Part shown: in pieces, positions 23,273 through 34,282 of the stretch | Layout: each line of letters opens with the position of its first letter | How positions within the stretch are numbered: the stretch's first letter is position 1 | DNA from: Limonium bicolor | Lineage: Eukaryota; Streptophyta; Magnoliopsida; Caryophyllales; Plumbaginaceae | Direction: 5' to 3' | NCBI GenBank assembly: GCA_023374045.1 | Contig: CM041779.1 | Location: forward strand, 270,540,062 to 270,604,061 | Length of the DNA stretch: 64,000 bases | The notes under the pieces: generated by a model | The model's database searches: none | Seen by the model: the letters and a program-made list of their open reading frames with translations, nothing else | Told to the model about the DNA's origin: nothing | Translations under genes and position numbers: made by a program

Positions 23273-23620
23273 TTATCTCCTCATCAGAACTTGCTGCTCA
23301 TGAATATCTGGCTCAGTTTGCTCTTCACTCCTTGGAGTCACCACTGGAATTTCTTCTGGTGGCTCGACCATACTTGGGAGGAATGCATCTGGCCCTTGTG
23401 TAAATTGCTGTTCGTTCTGATTGAAGTAGTAATACCCCAACTGAGCTTCGTTGTATTGTGTGTTAGCCTGGTTGACTTCCCACCAATACGGCTCTCGATT
23501 TGATGGTTGAGGTGGTTGATAATCCTTGACCAATCTTTGATATGAGGATATTTCCTCTTGCATTCGTGTCCATTCCAGATTGATCAACAATCTTCTCACC
23601 TCATCGTGGCTGCTCTCCAT
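23273..23620 (-). CDS. T1 short ORF at gag position, unknown product
   Basis: 115 residues starting MESSHDEVRRLLINLEW, about 235 bases downstream of the primer-binding site, where gag should begin. It is rich in Gln, Glu and Pro (YYYFNQNEQQF), with no zinc knuckle and no family that I recognise. It may be a reduced Gag, a leader peptide or chance. It is the longest minus-strand frame of the internal region. Confidence 0.4.
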   Translation of the reverse strand: MESSHDEVRRLLINLEWTRMQEEISSYQRLVKDYQPPQPSNREPYWWEVNQANTQYNEAQLGYYYFNQNEQQFTQGPDAFLPSMVEPPEEIPVVTPRSEEQTEPDIHEQQVLMRR

Positions 23621-23854
23621 TGTCAGTAATTATCCTATAAAAACAAAAAATAAAAATACCAAGTAAAAAAAAGAAATAGAAACAGAAAAGAAAAATAATA
23701 AACAAAATTAACTAGATAGAAAAACAAATAAGAAATAATATAGAAATACAATTTTTTTTTAGTAAAATTTAAATTAAGCGAAAATAAAATAAAAGTAAAT
23801 AAAAATAGAAATCCCAATAAAATTAAAAAAAACTATCAATTAACCGCTGGAGGT

Positions 23855-23871
23855 CCCCGGCAACGGCGCCA
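23855..23871 (-). other. T1 primer-binding site (tRNA-Asp type)
   Basis: The minus strand reads TGGCGCCGTTGCCGGGG, the well-known Athila/Tat primer-binding site, close to the LTR edge at 23878. Confidence 0.92.
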
Positions 23872-23877
23872 AAAACT

Positions 23878-25637
23878 TGTTGGAGAAATATGTGACTACT
23901 TCTACCACATAGGCAGTGTACCTAATCGTTTTGCGGGATAGTGGATTCGTGGGGTTATCGTACTCTTGGGGACCTCGCTGTGGATAACTGACAGTGGATT
24001 AAATTTACTGAGACTTCTAATAAATAGATTTTATCATTTTTAAGGATAAGAAATAATCGAAAACCTAACATGAACAAGAACAAAATAATAAAAACAATAT
24101 TTTTGTCTTTTTGTTTTTGAGAAAGCACCCCGGGCTGTTCTGCTCACCTATTTTATCAATTATATTAATATAAACTTTACCACTTAAGTAATAAACTCAG
24201 AAACTATAAATAATTCGTTGACGACTAAATCTAATGAACCCTAACCAGTTGCTAGAACTAGCAGCAGACTAATGCTCTAATCCGGACACAACCAATCGCA
24301 TAAAGAGCAACTTCTATTTGAGACTAATTAACCTATAGGCCGGATCAGGCTTCTAGCTGTTAATCAGGTTTATCTTCCCACGTCTTGTTATCTATCTCAG
24401 CTCTCGCATGTTGATTAGAAAACTACAAATATTGCTTTAATAATTGATCAGAGAATTAAAGCAGATGAAGAGCTGGAATTAAACTACTACTTTAGATAAA
24501 ATCATAGTGGAAAGCTTAACATAACATAATTATATAAAAAGGCTCGCATCCCAAACCTGGGAGGGCTTAAGTTTATTAATTAAACATAACTATATATAAA
24601 CAACGTTTTAACAAAATAAGAGAAAGGTAGAGAAAACTCCAGCTAGCAAGTTGACTCTGAATCCTAGCTCCGCCTCTGTATCCACGTCGTCCGTAATAAT
24701 AATGGCAGAGATGTGGTGTGGTGGAAAAACAATTAAAAAATGGAGAAAACGGGGAGAATAGATATGGTCGTGGTTGTACGTGGTGAGCGAGCGTGGTAGT
24801 GGAGAGGCACGAGGCCTCTGCGTGATGGATGATGGTGAACTTTGGATTTTAGAAGGGATAATTAATACTGAAGATGAGTGTTGGCTTTTATAGGCAGAAG
24901 AAATGAGAAACAGACAACGGAGTAGTCAGGTCAGGGACGGTGCAGTAGGTGAGTAGATGGCATTGGAGTTGAAGAGCAGATCCGCGGAGATTTACAGTTA
25001 GAGAATTGATTACAGACAGAGATTTCATTTATGATCCGCAGCAGGAATTGATTGCAGAGCCGGCGTCACGAGTGCACAAATTAAGGTGGGCGCCGTCTGT
25101 AATCAATGAAGTAGCAGTTCGAGTGCGGCGCCGCCGAAGGAGGAAGGAAGAAGAAAATTCGCGTCGAATGTCCGCTCCAAAGGAGCGGTCGTCTCTGTTT
25201 CTCTCTTGTCCGCTCCAAAGAGGCGGACGCGCTTCCCTTCTCCGCTCCAAGTCAGGCGGACTCCACTCATCTGTATGCGCCTCTCTTGTCCCGCCTAAGG
25301 AGGCGGTTGCAGCCTTTCTCTCTTGTCCGCGCGAAAGGAGGCGGACGCCTCTGCCTGTCCTTGTCCACCTCTCCTCATGAGTTGTGTACTGCAATCTTCA
25401 ACCGGCTCCAGATTCTTCGTTATAAGTCCGTTTTACTCGCCGTTTGTTGCGTTAGAAAGCTCATGAGATCATCTATCCATTAATATGGCTTTTTCCTACA
25501 TTTAACACATAAATATATCAATTCATATCAAAACATAAATCTAGGAAAATCATATGATAAGTGAGAAATACGACACAAATTGCTATGAAAATAGGAAGAA
25601 TTAAAGCCCTAAAAGTAGATGTATTTCTCGCTTATCA
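23878..25637 (-). repeat. T1 5' LTR
   Basis: 1760 bases, almost identical to 19465-21229. A TATA box is at about 24885-24893 and the hairpin cluster at 25168-25350. Differences are single substitutions and short indels, some in the hairpin stems. Confidence 0.92.
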
Positions 25638-25894
25638 CTCAGCTTAAAGCTGCATATGAAATTCGTATACCCCGAGCGCTAACCGGGGTACGCCGACCAC
25701 TTTGTCGGATATACATGGAGTTCATTTTAGTCAACCAACATGCATCATAGCAATACAAAGAGTACGTGTAATACTTGAGGAATCTATATCCAATCACGGA
25801 ACACAATTCCTAACTAACATAACAAGGTTGTTAGTTGTATCTGTTACTCTCAGGCCTTGAGGGTTATACCTCACTATGCCTTGTTTACTTATTC

Positions 25895-26097
25895 AATACC
25901 TCACCCGCTCTCTCGGGTTACTTATTATATACACACCCATTCTCTTGGGCTACTCGTACTATACTCACCCACATCTCGGGTTACTTATTCTCATTATCTC
26001 ACCCACACTTGGGTTATTTATACTCATTATCTCACCCACACTCTTGGGTTATTTATACTCATTATCTCACCCACACTCTTGGGTTAATTATACTCAA
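25895..26097. repeat. Tandem repeat in G2 LTR
   Basis: About five imperfect units of 35-40 bases around CTCACCCACACTCTTGGGTTA and TTTATACTCATTATCT. The last two are nearly identical, so the array is young. No comparable array is seen in G1 or G3. Confidence 0.75.
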
Positions 26098-27319
26098 GCT
26101 CTTGTAGATTCTCGAGACGCTACAGGTCTCCTACGTCACGCTTGTTACTCTTAATACATACTTAGGCCAAAACTCCTGGCTCTCTAGCATAGTCTTACTT
26201 CCCCGGTTTCGACCCTACTCTGGGTCTAGCATGGTGGAAAGGTTCAACTAGCTCACGGAACTCTCTTAGTTCCTATCTCTTTTACTTAGGTCCGACTACT
26301 CTCGGACTACTTACATTTCCATATACTCCTCTCTCGGAGTATATAATAATATTATGTATATTAGTCTAGAAGCACCACTCTCGATGTTTCTAATGACCTT
26401 GGGAACATTACTTAAGTTTGGTTAATCTTAGGTTTTAAGAGTTACCCATACATTTCCTTTACTCATACTTTCGGTTATTTGCTTATATCAGGTAAAATCC
26501 TCATATAGGAGGTCGACCATGTCTCAAGGGAGCTACTAATCCCTTAGGTATCATTTACCTTCTTTACTAGTTCACATCTTCGAACTATCTTAAATCCTCT
26601 TGAAGGAGGTTCACTTATTTCCACTCTCATTTGTTTCGTGGATTGTTTCAATATGGTTTTCTAACCGTTAACGGGTATTTACTCAACCCGTACTTCTCCT
26701 CACATTCTAGGGAGTTCATATGTTTGTGTTATCATTATACTTTAACGAATAGTTTGTGTGTTTGCACGTTTTCTTTATCATAAGCATCGACCCGATCTAT
26801 GGGTCTCTAGCCAAACGTTACTCACTATGAGTCGGTCTTTACTCTATGCTAGACAACAGGCATACAAGTATGTTAGCTCATTCAACATACAACAAGACAA
26901 TAATCAAACAAGGGATTATTTTCATGCTTTAATCTTGATTAAGCCGGCACAGAAACACACAAATCAACGTAACTCGGTTAGCACGCGGAGTATGAGAAAA
27001 TCATACCTTTCACCGGGGTTAGCTTTTCCGTGTGACCTCCCGTTCCTCGGTTCACTCTTGTTCAAATGATAACATTCAAATGTTTTTATTAACATCAAAG
27101 TATTACGGTATGTAACACTAATACTCCCATACTTAACCCCATTATCCCGTTTAACTTAGTTTTACTCTTGTGTCTTAAACTCTCAACTTTCTCATTCTCT
27201 TCTCAAACTTGTTTACACTCTTAATGACCTTTAAACATCATTAATCAAGTCATAATTACCTTATACTATCACCCCCATTACCCATCCTTAATTAAGCTTT
27301 AAAATAGTTTCTGTACAAT

Positions 27320-27585
27320 TTTTGGGGTGGTCCGGGTTACTGTCCGAGTTTGCAAACCCGGACCCCACTTGGAAAAACTCTCGGGTAAGATTTGGGACAG
27401 GTCCGAGTTTGTGTCCTAGTTTGCAAAACCCGGACCACAAGGTTTTAGAACTCTCGGGTATGATTTAGGGGTGGTCCCGGGTTTGGTTCTGGTTTGCAAC
27501 CCGGACCACAAGGTCTGTGTACTACATTCTGTCGTGTTTTAGCCTTGGTCCGGGTTTGTGTACTTGTTTACAAACCCGGACCACT
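27320..27585. repeat. G2 LTR hairpin cluster
   Basis: Four palindromes based on GGTCCGGGTT/AACCCGGACC, at about 27324-27364, 27388-27437, 27470-27510 and 27545-27585. G1 and G3 have three. Confidence 0.85.
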
Positions 27586-29483
27586 TGCAGAATTGAAGAA
27601 TATGTAAGTTTTTGACTTTGTTTCAACTCCAAACTTATACCATCTTCTTCCCCACTCTTCCTGCATATATTATAGCATGTTTTGACATTGATTAGGCATT
27701 CAAAACTAACCTAAACTACTTATACATTCATCTGTTACAAAACCCATTTCACTGTAATTTCCTTCATCTGTTACACGTTCTACTTCCTTGTTTTCTGTTG
27801 CAGTTTTCAACCCTTTCTTTCTTGCCATTCTAACCCCACGCTTTGCCACAATCAAGGCCTTAGTTTCCTAGACCAACTTTGACAGAACTTACCTACTTTC
27901 CAAGCATTCACACCACACCACAACAGCTCACAAAACTCAGTTTACATCCCTGTTATATAAGCATAGAAATCCTTACAGCAGCACATTAATTTCCCTCTGT
28001 TATCACACAATACTAGCTCAGTTTCTAAGTTTGTTTTGCACCCCCAAACAACATTAAAACTTCCCCATTCAACAAACAATATTGTAGTACCAAAACTACA
28101 CTAACTCATGGTCATTATTTACGTTCAAATATGTTTTACAGAGAACAAAACCATCTCAAGGTAAGTTCAATACCTTGTTAGTTTTCTGTTTTCTTTTCTC
28201 TTCTTCCTCCTTCTCTGGTTCTCTCTTTCTCTTCTTGTTTCCACACCAAACAGATGGTATCGATTGTTATCTACAATCTTATTCCCATGTCATACATAAC
28301 AAGCTAGTTTAGTTCTCACGTTTCTCACCAAATTAATATTTCAAGAGTTAGTTTTAGGGCTTTATCACTAAGGACTTACCTTGCCCTCTTGAGTGCCATC
28401 TTTAAACAGCAAAGCTAGCAAAATCTCACCCCTCTGTTGAAGAACAAAACCGGCTGAAAAATGAAGCCAAGTTCAACGTGGGTATTTTTTTTTTTGGCAA
28501 GAATAAGCTAGAAAGATAGAAGACTTGAGCTCATTTTTACCTTGGAGTATTTAGGAGATGAAGGAGACTCAAAACACCTCTTCAAGCTTCAACAGAAGCT
28601 ACGGTCATGAAAATGAAAATGAGGGTTTTAAGTTTTTGAAGGGTGGAAAATGTTGCTCTTGACAAGAGGAATCCAACGGTACAAATTTTGTGTGATTTGG
28701 TGTAGAAATGAGCAAGCTAAGGAGGAAGGAAGTTGGTGTTGTTTGCTCTCTGTTGAAATCGCCATGGAACTCACAGAGGAGAAGGAAGGCTCTGTCTGAG
28801 AGGGGAAAATCGTGAATCAGAAGGAGAAGGGGGGTGAGAGTACTAATACCACTTTTACTATTCCCCTTTTTACTTTTACTTTTCTTTATTTGTCATCTTG
28901 TGACTTAATAAGCTAACAAGCTAATTAAATGAGTGTGTGTATACTAATTAAAATCGGCCCCACACAAAATACTAGCTGGTAGCGTTTTTCATTTTTTTAC
29001 AGAAAACGCTCGTTAATTTACCCGGTTTAGCACTATTCACTAACCGGGCCCGTTTTTCGGATTTTTCTCGTTTCTTCATTTTTAATGGTTATTAAGCTTC
29101 CATTACTATTTAATTATAGTTATATAGTCAACCATAATTTTTACGGGTCCATTTGACCGCTTAAAGTCACGTTTTCGGGTTTTCTCGAAAACGTGCTTTG
29201 AAACTCCGTTAGCATTTTTAATCCATTATTTGGATCCGTTTTCTTCGGGAATTATTCCCGTATACTAATTAGGCTTAACTAAGCCTTAGGAATCCATCTC
29301 GGACCCTAACAAGATCATCTATCTCTTATACTCATTTAATGCGCGTTTTAGCGTTTTTTTCGCATTTTCTCTTTTCTTTTGGTTTTATTCTCTTTACCAA
29401 TACTCTCTAGGCACCATTAGGCCTTTAATAACCATATTAGAGTAATTTAATCACCATTTTTAGATCCGGGGTATTAAATTTAA

Positions 29484-30280
29484 GAGATGAAGCTGAGGAA
29501 CATAAGACTATTTCCTGCTCACTTAGATTGGATTTGCGAGACTCTCGGCGTCGTGTTGACTCCCTTAAAAAGGAGCTCGACAAAACCAAGAGTCTTACTG
29601 AATCCAACCAAAGGGAACAGGAAGAGTCACTCACTCAGATTGACTCTCTCAAACATGACCTCACTGTTTTCGCTGACAAGTGTTGTTCTTTGCAGAATGA
29701 GCTAAATAGTTCAGAATCTCAAGTTATCTCTCTAACCTCTTCTGTTGAGCAACTCTCTCGAAAATTGAAAGAAAAGGAACATGCACTCTCTCTCAAACCA
29801 GTCAATTTCATCAAATAGGTCACTCCATCAGAATTACCCGAGTGGGCCAACTCCAAGATCAAGGAAGTTAGTCAAGATCGTGATAATCTTCAAAAGGAAG
29901 TTGAAAAACTCTCCCAAGAGATAGTCAATATACGATCTGGAGTTGGATCCACTCAATCGAAGCCCAAGTGGCATAAAGGTAAATTCGATTTCCCTAAAAA
30001 TATGTCCAAATCCAACAACAAACCCAAGCGCCTACAACAAAAAGAAAATTTTGATTCTTGGTGGAAAGGACAGCAAAAATACGTCAATCTTCCTCCCACT
30101 AAGATTTGTGGTTATTGCGGGAGTCTTGGACAGAGAGATAGTGCCTGTGAAAAGCTTCACATGGATGTGTCATTTAATATCAAGCGACTCAATCTTATCG
30201 TTGAGGCACGAGAAAAGCTGAAAAAATCTGGTTCAAAAAGGGGACCCAAGTATATTTGGGTTCCCAAAACTACCAAGTGA
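29484..30280 (+). pseudogene. C2 Gag, second part
   Basis: Continues the coiled coil (DEAEEHKTISCSLRLDL, then heptad-rich text to KEHALSLKPV), meets a TAG stop at 29816-29818 where C3 has a Glu codon, and then runs on through ICGYCGSLGQRDSACEK, a knuckle-like Cys cluster, to PKYIWVPKTTK and a TGA at 30278-30280. A T-rich tract ending in CAG follows at once. Confidence 0.85.
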
Positions 30281-30291
30281 TTTTTTTGCAG

Positions 30292-31125
30292 GTGGAAGCG
30301 AGCGTGGAGATGGACTATGTGTACTTGGACAGAGGGTGCTCCAGAACTGGAAATCCCGACAAATTCAGCTCGCTTTCATCCTACAAAGGAGGTAAGGTCA
30401 CCTTTGGAAACAACAACCAAGGTGAAATCGTGGGAGTTGGCACCATAGGTAACCCCTCCAAGTTTAAGGTAGATGGAGTCCATCTGGTCACTAGACTTCA
30501 ACCTAGTCTGTTAAGCATTTTTCAAATTTGTGAAAGATTCAATTTAGTACTTCTCTCATATGTCATTTGCAAAGTTTTTGATGAACGTACAGGATCTCTA
30601 GAACCACGGGACGTAAAGAAGGAAATATGTACAAGAAGTGTCTAAATGCCATCAATTCTGACGATCAAGTCTGTCTATGTGCTCGCTTTCAAGCAGCACC
30701 CATACAGTCCCATCTTAAGGCGGTCAATCAAATCTTTCGATACTTAAAAGGAACCAGTCAACTTCATCTATGGTACCTTCGTTCCCCTATATTGTTTTAT
30801 CTGGTTTTAGTGATTCTGACTGGACAGATTCCCACCATGATTGAAAGAGTACGTCTAGCAATGCACAACTCCATGGTCCATGCTTAGTATCTTGGTCCTC
30901 TACAAAGCAAAATTTTGCTGAGATCAAATTGGTATTTAAAATCTCTGGAAACCCAGTCCAACATTGAAGAACCAAACATATTGCAATACGTTTCCATTAC
31001 TTGAAGGAGTGTGTTGAGAAAAAGACTAATTCAACTTGACTTTGTTCCAATAGAGGATCAGCTGGCAGATATCTTTACCAAGCCTCTTCCTACCACCAGA
31101 TTCGAGGCACTCCGTTCAGCACTCA
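30292..31125 (+). pseudogene. C2 Pol remnant: protease joined to RNase H end
   Basis: The protease block has YLDRGCSRTGN where C3 has YLDSGCSRHMTGD, so the active-site Ser and the following HM are lost. After NSDDQVCL the frame jumps directly to CARFQAAPIQSHLKAV, near the end of reverse transcriptase; all of integrase and most of reverse transcriptase are gone. The join lies at AGTCTGTCT, a word present at both places in C3. RNase H text continues in changing frames to IFTKPLP-like residues near 31085. Confidence 0.85.
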
Positions 31126-31149
31126 GAATGACTCAATCAACGGAAGACG

Positions 31150-31966
31150 TGTAGGATCGGGTGGCTAACTCAAACCAATCAAAGGTGTGAGTCTAAGGAT
31201 TGGTTTGACTCAATCAGCCTTCGTAAGTGAGAAACACTCTGTGATGTAGAGGCACTCTATCGAATTAATAGAACTAAGGGTGCGGAAGACTTTTGCGGTA
31301 ATTGTAGTGAAACGATGAAAAGGAAGAAGGACTCTGTGGAACTCAGCGAGATACACAAATAAGCTATTTCATTTCCTGGTCAAATAAAACAACTTACAAA
31401 TGCCCACTAAGTAGAAGGGATCTACTTAGCAGTTTTTCACTCACTCACCCAACACACTTTCTAATCAGAATAATGGTAAGCGTAGTGAAACTAGGATCTT
31501 CCTAGGTAGAGTCTTTCTAGAGGTGCTAACTATCTTGGTACGTATTCTCTCTTTCTAGCTTATAATGCAATTCTCTTTCTCTCTCTAAGCTCTGAAATAA
31601 TACTCAATGAAAGCACGAATGAAACTGACTATTACATATCTTATTTATACTCTAAGTGTAACAGCCAGTCGAAGGAGTTAGTTCCGAAAATACCGGAACT
31701 AACTTAGTGGGCAACTTCCAACGGCTCTTACTTGGTCTTCTTACTTGGGCCGCGATCTTCGGGTGTTGAGGAAGAGCTTCGTGACCGTTGAGGCGCTTAA
31801 GGTGTTCTGAGTTGACTCCTGATTTTTTGCAACAGCATGGGAGAGTCTATGGAGTCTTCTTTGTTGCGCGGACTCTATCGCAGAGGCTCACTCTTTGTGT
31901 CTGTCAAGTGATGATTGACTCTGTCGCGGTGAAAGGCTATCTCTGCAACACTCCGATGTCCCAACA
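31150..31966 (-). repeat. C3 3' LTR
   Basis: 817 bases, plus strand TGTAGGATCGGGTGG to GATGTCCCAACA. It is related to the C2 LTR at its ends (GATCCTACA) but different in the middle. Confidence 0.92.
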
Positions 31967-31980
31967 ATTTTCCCCTTGTT
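31967..31980 (-). other. C3 polypurine tract
   Basis: The minus strand reads AACAAGGGGAAAAT immediately before the 3' LTR, the expected plus-strand primer. C2 has AAGGGGGAAAC in the same place. Confidence 0.8.
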
Positions 31981-32429
31981 GCTGATGATAGCAAACCTTC
32001 GTGAATCTCGATGGAGTCAATCCTGAAATAAAAACACAAGGACTAGGGGAACCGACCCTGTCAAAGTTCCCCCTTAATAGCAGCAGTAGCAAATAAGTTC
32101 AAGGACTCTGTTTAGGTTCCCCCTTGATCGGAGAGGGACTCCAGGCAAGCAAACGATAAATAAGCAGTGTAATAGGCAGGATAGTATATAAGGCAGTCAA
32201 AAATACTAGACCACATGGTCTAGCAGCGCAATCCAAAAAGCAGTTTAAACAAGCAACAGAATAACCCGTACACCAGACGGGATTCACCGCTTCCCCCTTT
32301 TGCTTTCATCAGAGGGGAAGCCCATAGTGTCACAGAGTTAGTCAAAGTATTCACACAAACAACCATTAAAAAGTGTTTAGAACTTAAAAAAGAACAGCCT
32401 AAGTTCTAACACTACACAACCACGTCATT

Positions 32430-34058
32430 CTAAGGGTTTGGGGTAAGGGTGGATTGAAGGTCAAGGAGTTGGTCCTGCAAGGCCGCCACTGTCGTCTCTA
32501 TCCCGGCGAGTCGGTCCACCATCCGCTTCTGGCCCTGAATCAGCTTGGCTACATGCGTAATGAGGTGCTCCACTTTCTCCAGGAGAGGTTGGAGTGAAGC
32601 TTGAGGAACTGCCTCTTGAGAAGTGGATGTCCCCGCCATCGTTGGAGTAGATGGAGGGGGCAGCAGCTTTGATTTGTCGATTGAAGTCAGCCGATTCAGA
32701 TACCGCAGGTTGATGGTGTCTGCCTCCTCGATGGACTCTGGCGTCGAAGTCGCCAAGGGTACCTGAAAGAATTGGAATATGCGAGGCAACCAGAACACGT
32801 ACCCCAAGGAGTGTTTCGGGGTGTCGACCGACTGGGCTAAGTGATGGAGAATTATGTGTGCTAGATTGATAGAGTGACGATTAATGATGCAGTACATAAT
32901 GGTTAAGTCCAAGAAGTTGACCATAAGGTTTCCTTCCTTTCGTGGGACAATATTTTTGATGACCAAAATGTGGAGGAGTTGGTGTAGGATGGAGAGATCG
33001 CCACGGGGTATGGGGGAGCCAATCTTCTTCTTGGAGGAGAAAAAGCGATAGATTTTGTTATGTGGTACCCCGGGGATCTCAGGAAGGATTCCTTTTTCAT
33101 AAAATGACAGGCCAGTGGCAGGAACGCCAAGAATTTCAGATAGTTTTGCAAGATCAAAAAAGATTGGGGTGGAATTGACAACAGACTGTGCAGCACCGTT
33201 TCGGATGACAAGGTTTTGGAAGAAGTCGACAGACTCTGTGGGATACCACTCAGTTATCTCACAGAAGAGGTGTTTCCACCCCTGAATTTCGAGCATAGTG
33301 ACTAACTCCCCTGAGTTGGAAGACAGAGCCCAAGAAAAGTCGAGGAACTTACCCCTGACGATATTACGGTCCGAGGCAGGGTCCCCGAGCATGTACCTTT
33401 GAGTGAAGGGGTCGACCTTCACACTCCGTCGGTGGGGTTTTGGAGGTTTCTGATCCCTGGTGGAGGTAGCACCCGTAGAGGCATCGTGACTGGCGGTGGG
33501 CAGTTCTTGGACGGGTGACGATTCACCGGAGCCGGAGGAGACATGTTGGGCCTTGACAGAGGAACGGAGAATTCTTTTTGCTGTGGGTCGGGTTGAGGTT
33601 TGGCCTTTTCTCTTGCGGGTTTTGGGTGGAGGTTGTTGTGGTGGTGTTGCGGATTTAGCGGGGGATGCTGGTGGGGTTGGTGTAGGAGATTTGGTCGGTG
33701 ATTTGCTGGCATGGGCTTGTGGCTGATCAGTTGGTTGATTTTCGGCGGGAGGGTTGTCAGCTTGTGGGGTTGGGGATGGTGGTAGGGTTTGGATTGGGGT
33801 AACTTCTTCAATGTCGGTGTCAAGAATCTCTGTTCTTGCAGCAGATGGCGGTGTTTGATGGGTGGATGGGTCGCGGGTGGCAGGTGGTGGTGTAGAGGAG
33901 TGTGTCGGTTGGGATGTTAATTCTAGAGAAGTTGATGCCGGCCATTTGGAAGTTGAAGGATACTCGGGTGTAAAGGGAGTTTGAAGTGAGAGAGATGGAG
34001 TGGACGGGTGATAGATATAAAGGCTGGAATTTGCAGAGAAGGCGTGTGTCAGGTGCGA
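32430..34058 (-). CDS. C3 extra ORF between pol and 3' LTR (env position), plant transposon-type domain
   Basis: An open frame of 543 codons from just after a TAA (34059-34061) to 32430. Its first in-frame ATG is at 33392; a GTG at 33422 is another possible start. The part before it is proline/serine-rich with a basic KTRKRKG patch. The main domain (RGKFLDFSWALS, GWKHLFCEITEWYPTESVDFFQNL, FDLAKLSEILGVPATG) resembles the plant putative-transposon-protein domain found in many dead elements, and the C-terminus is a coiled coil (LLEKVEHLITHVAKLI). It lies in the slot where SIRE-type elements carry an env-like gene, but I see no signal peptide or membrane segment. It has no counterpart in C2. Confidence 0.65.
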   Translation of the reverse strand, partial: SHLTHAFSANSSLYIYHPSTPSLSLQTPFTPEYPSTSKWPASTSLELTSQPTHSSTPPPATRDPSTHQTPPSAARTEILDTDIEEVTPIQTLPPSPTPQADNPPAENQPTDQPQAHASKSPTKSPTPTPPASPAKSATPPQQPPPKTRKRKGQTSTRPTAKRILRSSVKAQHVSSGSGESSPVQELPTASHDASTGATSTRDQKPPKPHRRSVKVDPFTQRYMLGDPASDRNIVRGKFLDFSWALSSNSGELVTMLEIQGWKHLFCEITEWYPTESVDFFQNLVIRNGAAQSVVNSTPIFFDLAKLSEILGVPATGLSFYEKGILPEIPGVPHNKIYRFFSSKKKIGSPIPRGDLSILHQLLHILVIKNIVPRKEGNLMVNFLDLTIMYCIINRHSINLAHIILHHLAQSVDTPKHSLGYVFWLPRIFQFFQVPLATSTPESIEEADTINLRYLNRLTSIDKSKLLPPPSTPTMAGTSTSQEAVPQASLQPLLEKVEHLITHVAKLIQGQKRMVDRLAGIETTVAALQDQLLDLQSTLTPNP

Positions 34059-34282
34059 TTAATGTGGCGACGTCAGGATAAGGCGAGATAAAGGGCGACG
34101 ATTTAGGCGGGTTCTGGTGCGGATGGATGACGTGGATAGTAGCGCTAGAGTACTAGGCGTGCTAAGTAATAAAACACATTTTACTGATGCAAGTGCAAAC
34201 AAAGACAGACTCTATGAGACATGAGGGCGTACCTGCTGAAGATTGCGGTAGGGGCAAGGAGATGCGACCGTCTAGGTAGACG

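Larger units (their letters stand above)
21230..23877 (-). other. T1 internal region
   Basis: Only one short frame at the gag position (23273-23620) looks worth naming. Four copies of a CCTCACACTT word (minus strand AAGTGTGAGG), at about 21234, 22148, 22354 and 22394, look like copies of the zone next to the polypurine tract. A/T-only runs occupy 22505-22710 and 23635-23830. The segment 21480-21840 has an inverted relative at 55390-55760. Confidence 0.6.
19465..25637 (-). mobile_element. T1: complete non-autonomous Tat/Athila-like element
   Basis: LTRs at 19465-21229 and 23878-25637, CTCAG duplicated at 19460-19464 and 25638-25642. On the minus strand a primer-binding site TGGCGCCGTTGCCGGGG (tRNA-Asp type, typical of Athila/Tat) follows the 5' LTR at once, and the internal 3' end reads CTTGAGGACAAGCAAAAGC then AAGTGTGAGG, as in that group. 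The internal region is only 2.65 kb, rich in A/T runs, and has no protease, reverse transcriptase or integrase. The two LTRs are nearly identical, so insertion was recent. Confidence 0.9.
19089..29478 (-). mobile_element. G2: solo LTR of the G family, host of T1
   Basis: Starts TGTAACACCCCAACTG and ends GGGGTATTAAA, flanked by TTTAA at 19084-19088 and 29479-29483. Removing T1 with its duplication leaves about 4.21 kb, one LTR length, with no internal region, so this is a solo LTR left by recombination. Removing G2 restores the Gag reading of C2 (...YAL|RDEAEEHK). The outer end is AA where CA is expected, probably a later mutation. Confidence 0.88.

Noticed and set aside
33496..33726. Gly/Val-rich plus-strand frame
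   Set aside because: Antisense of the proline-rich part of the C3 extra ORF.
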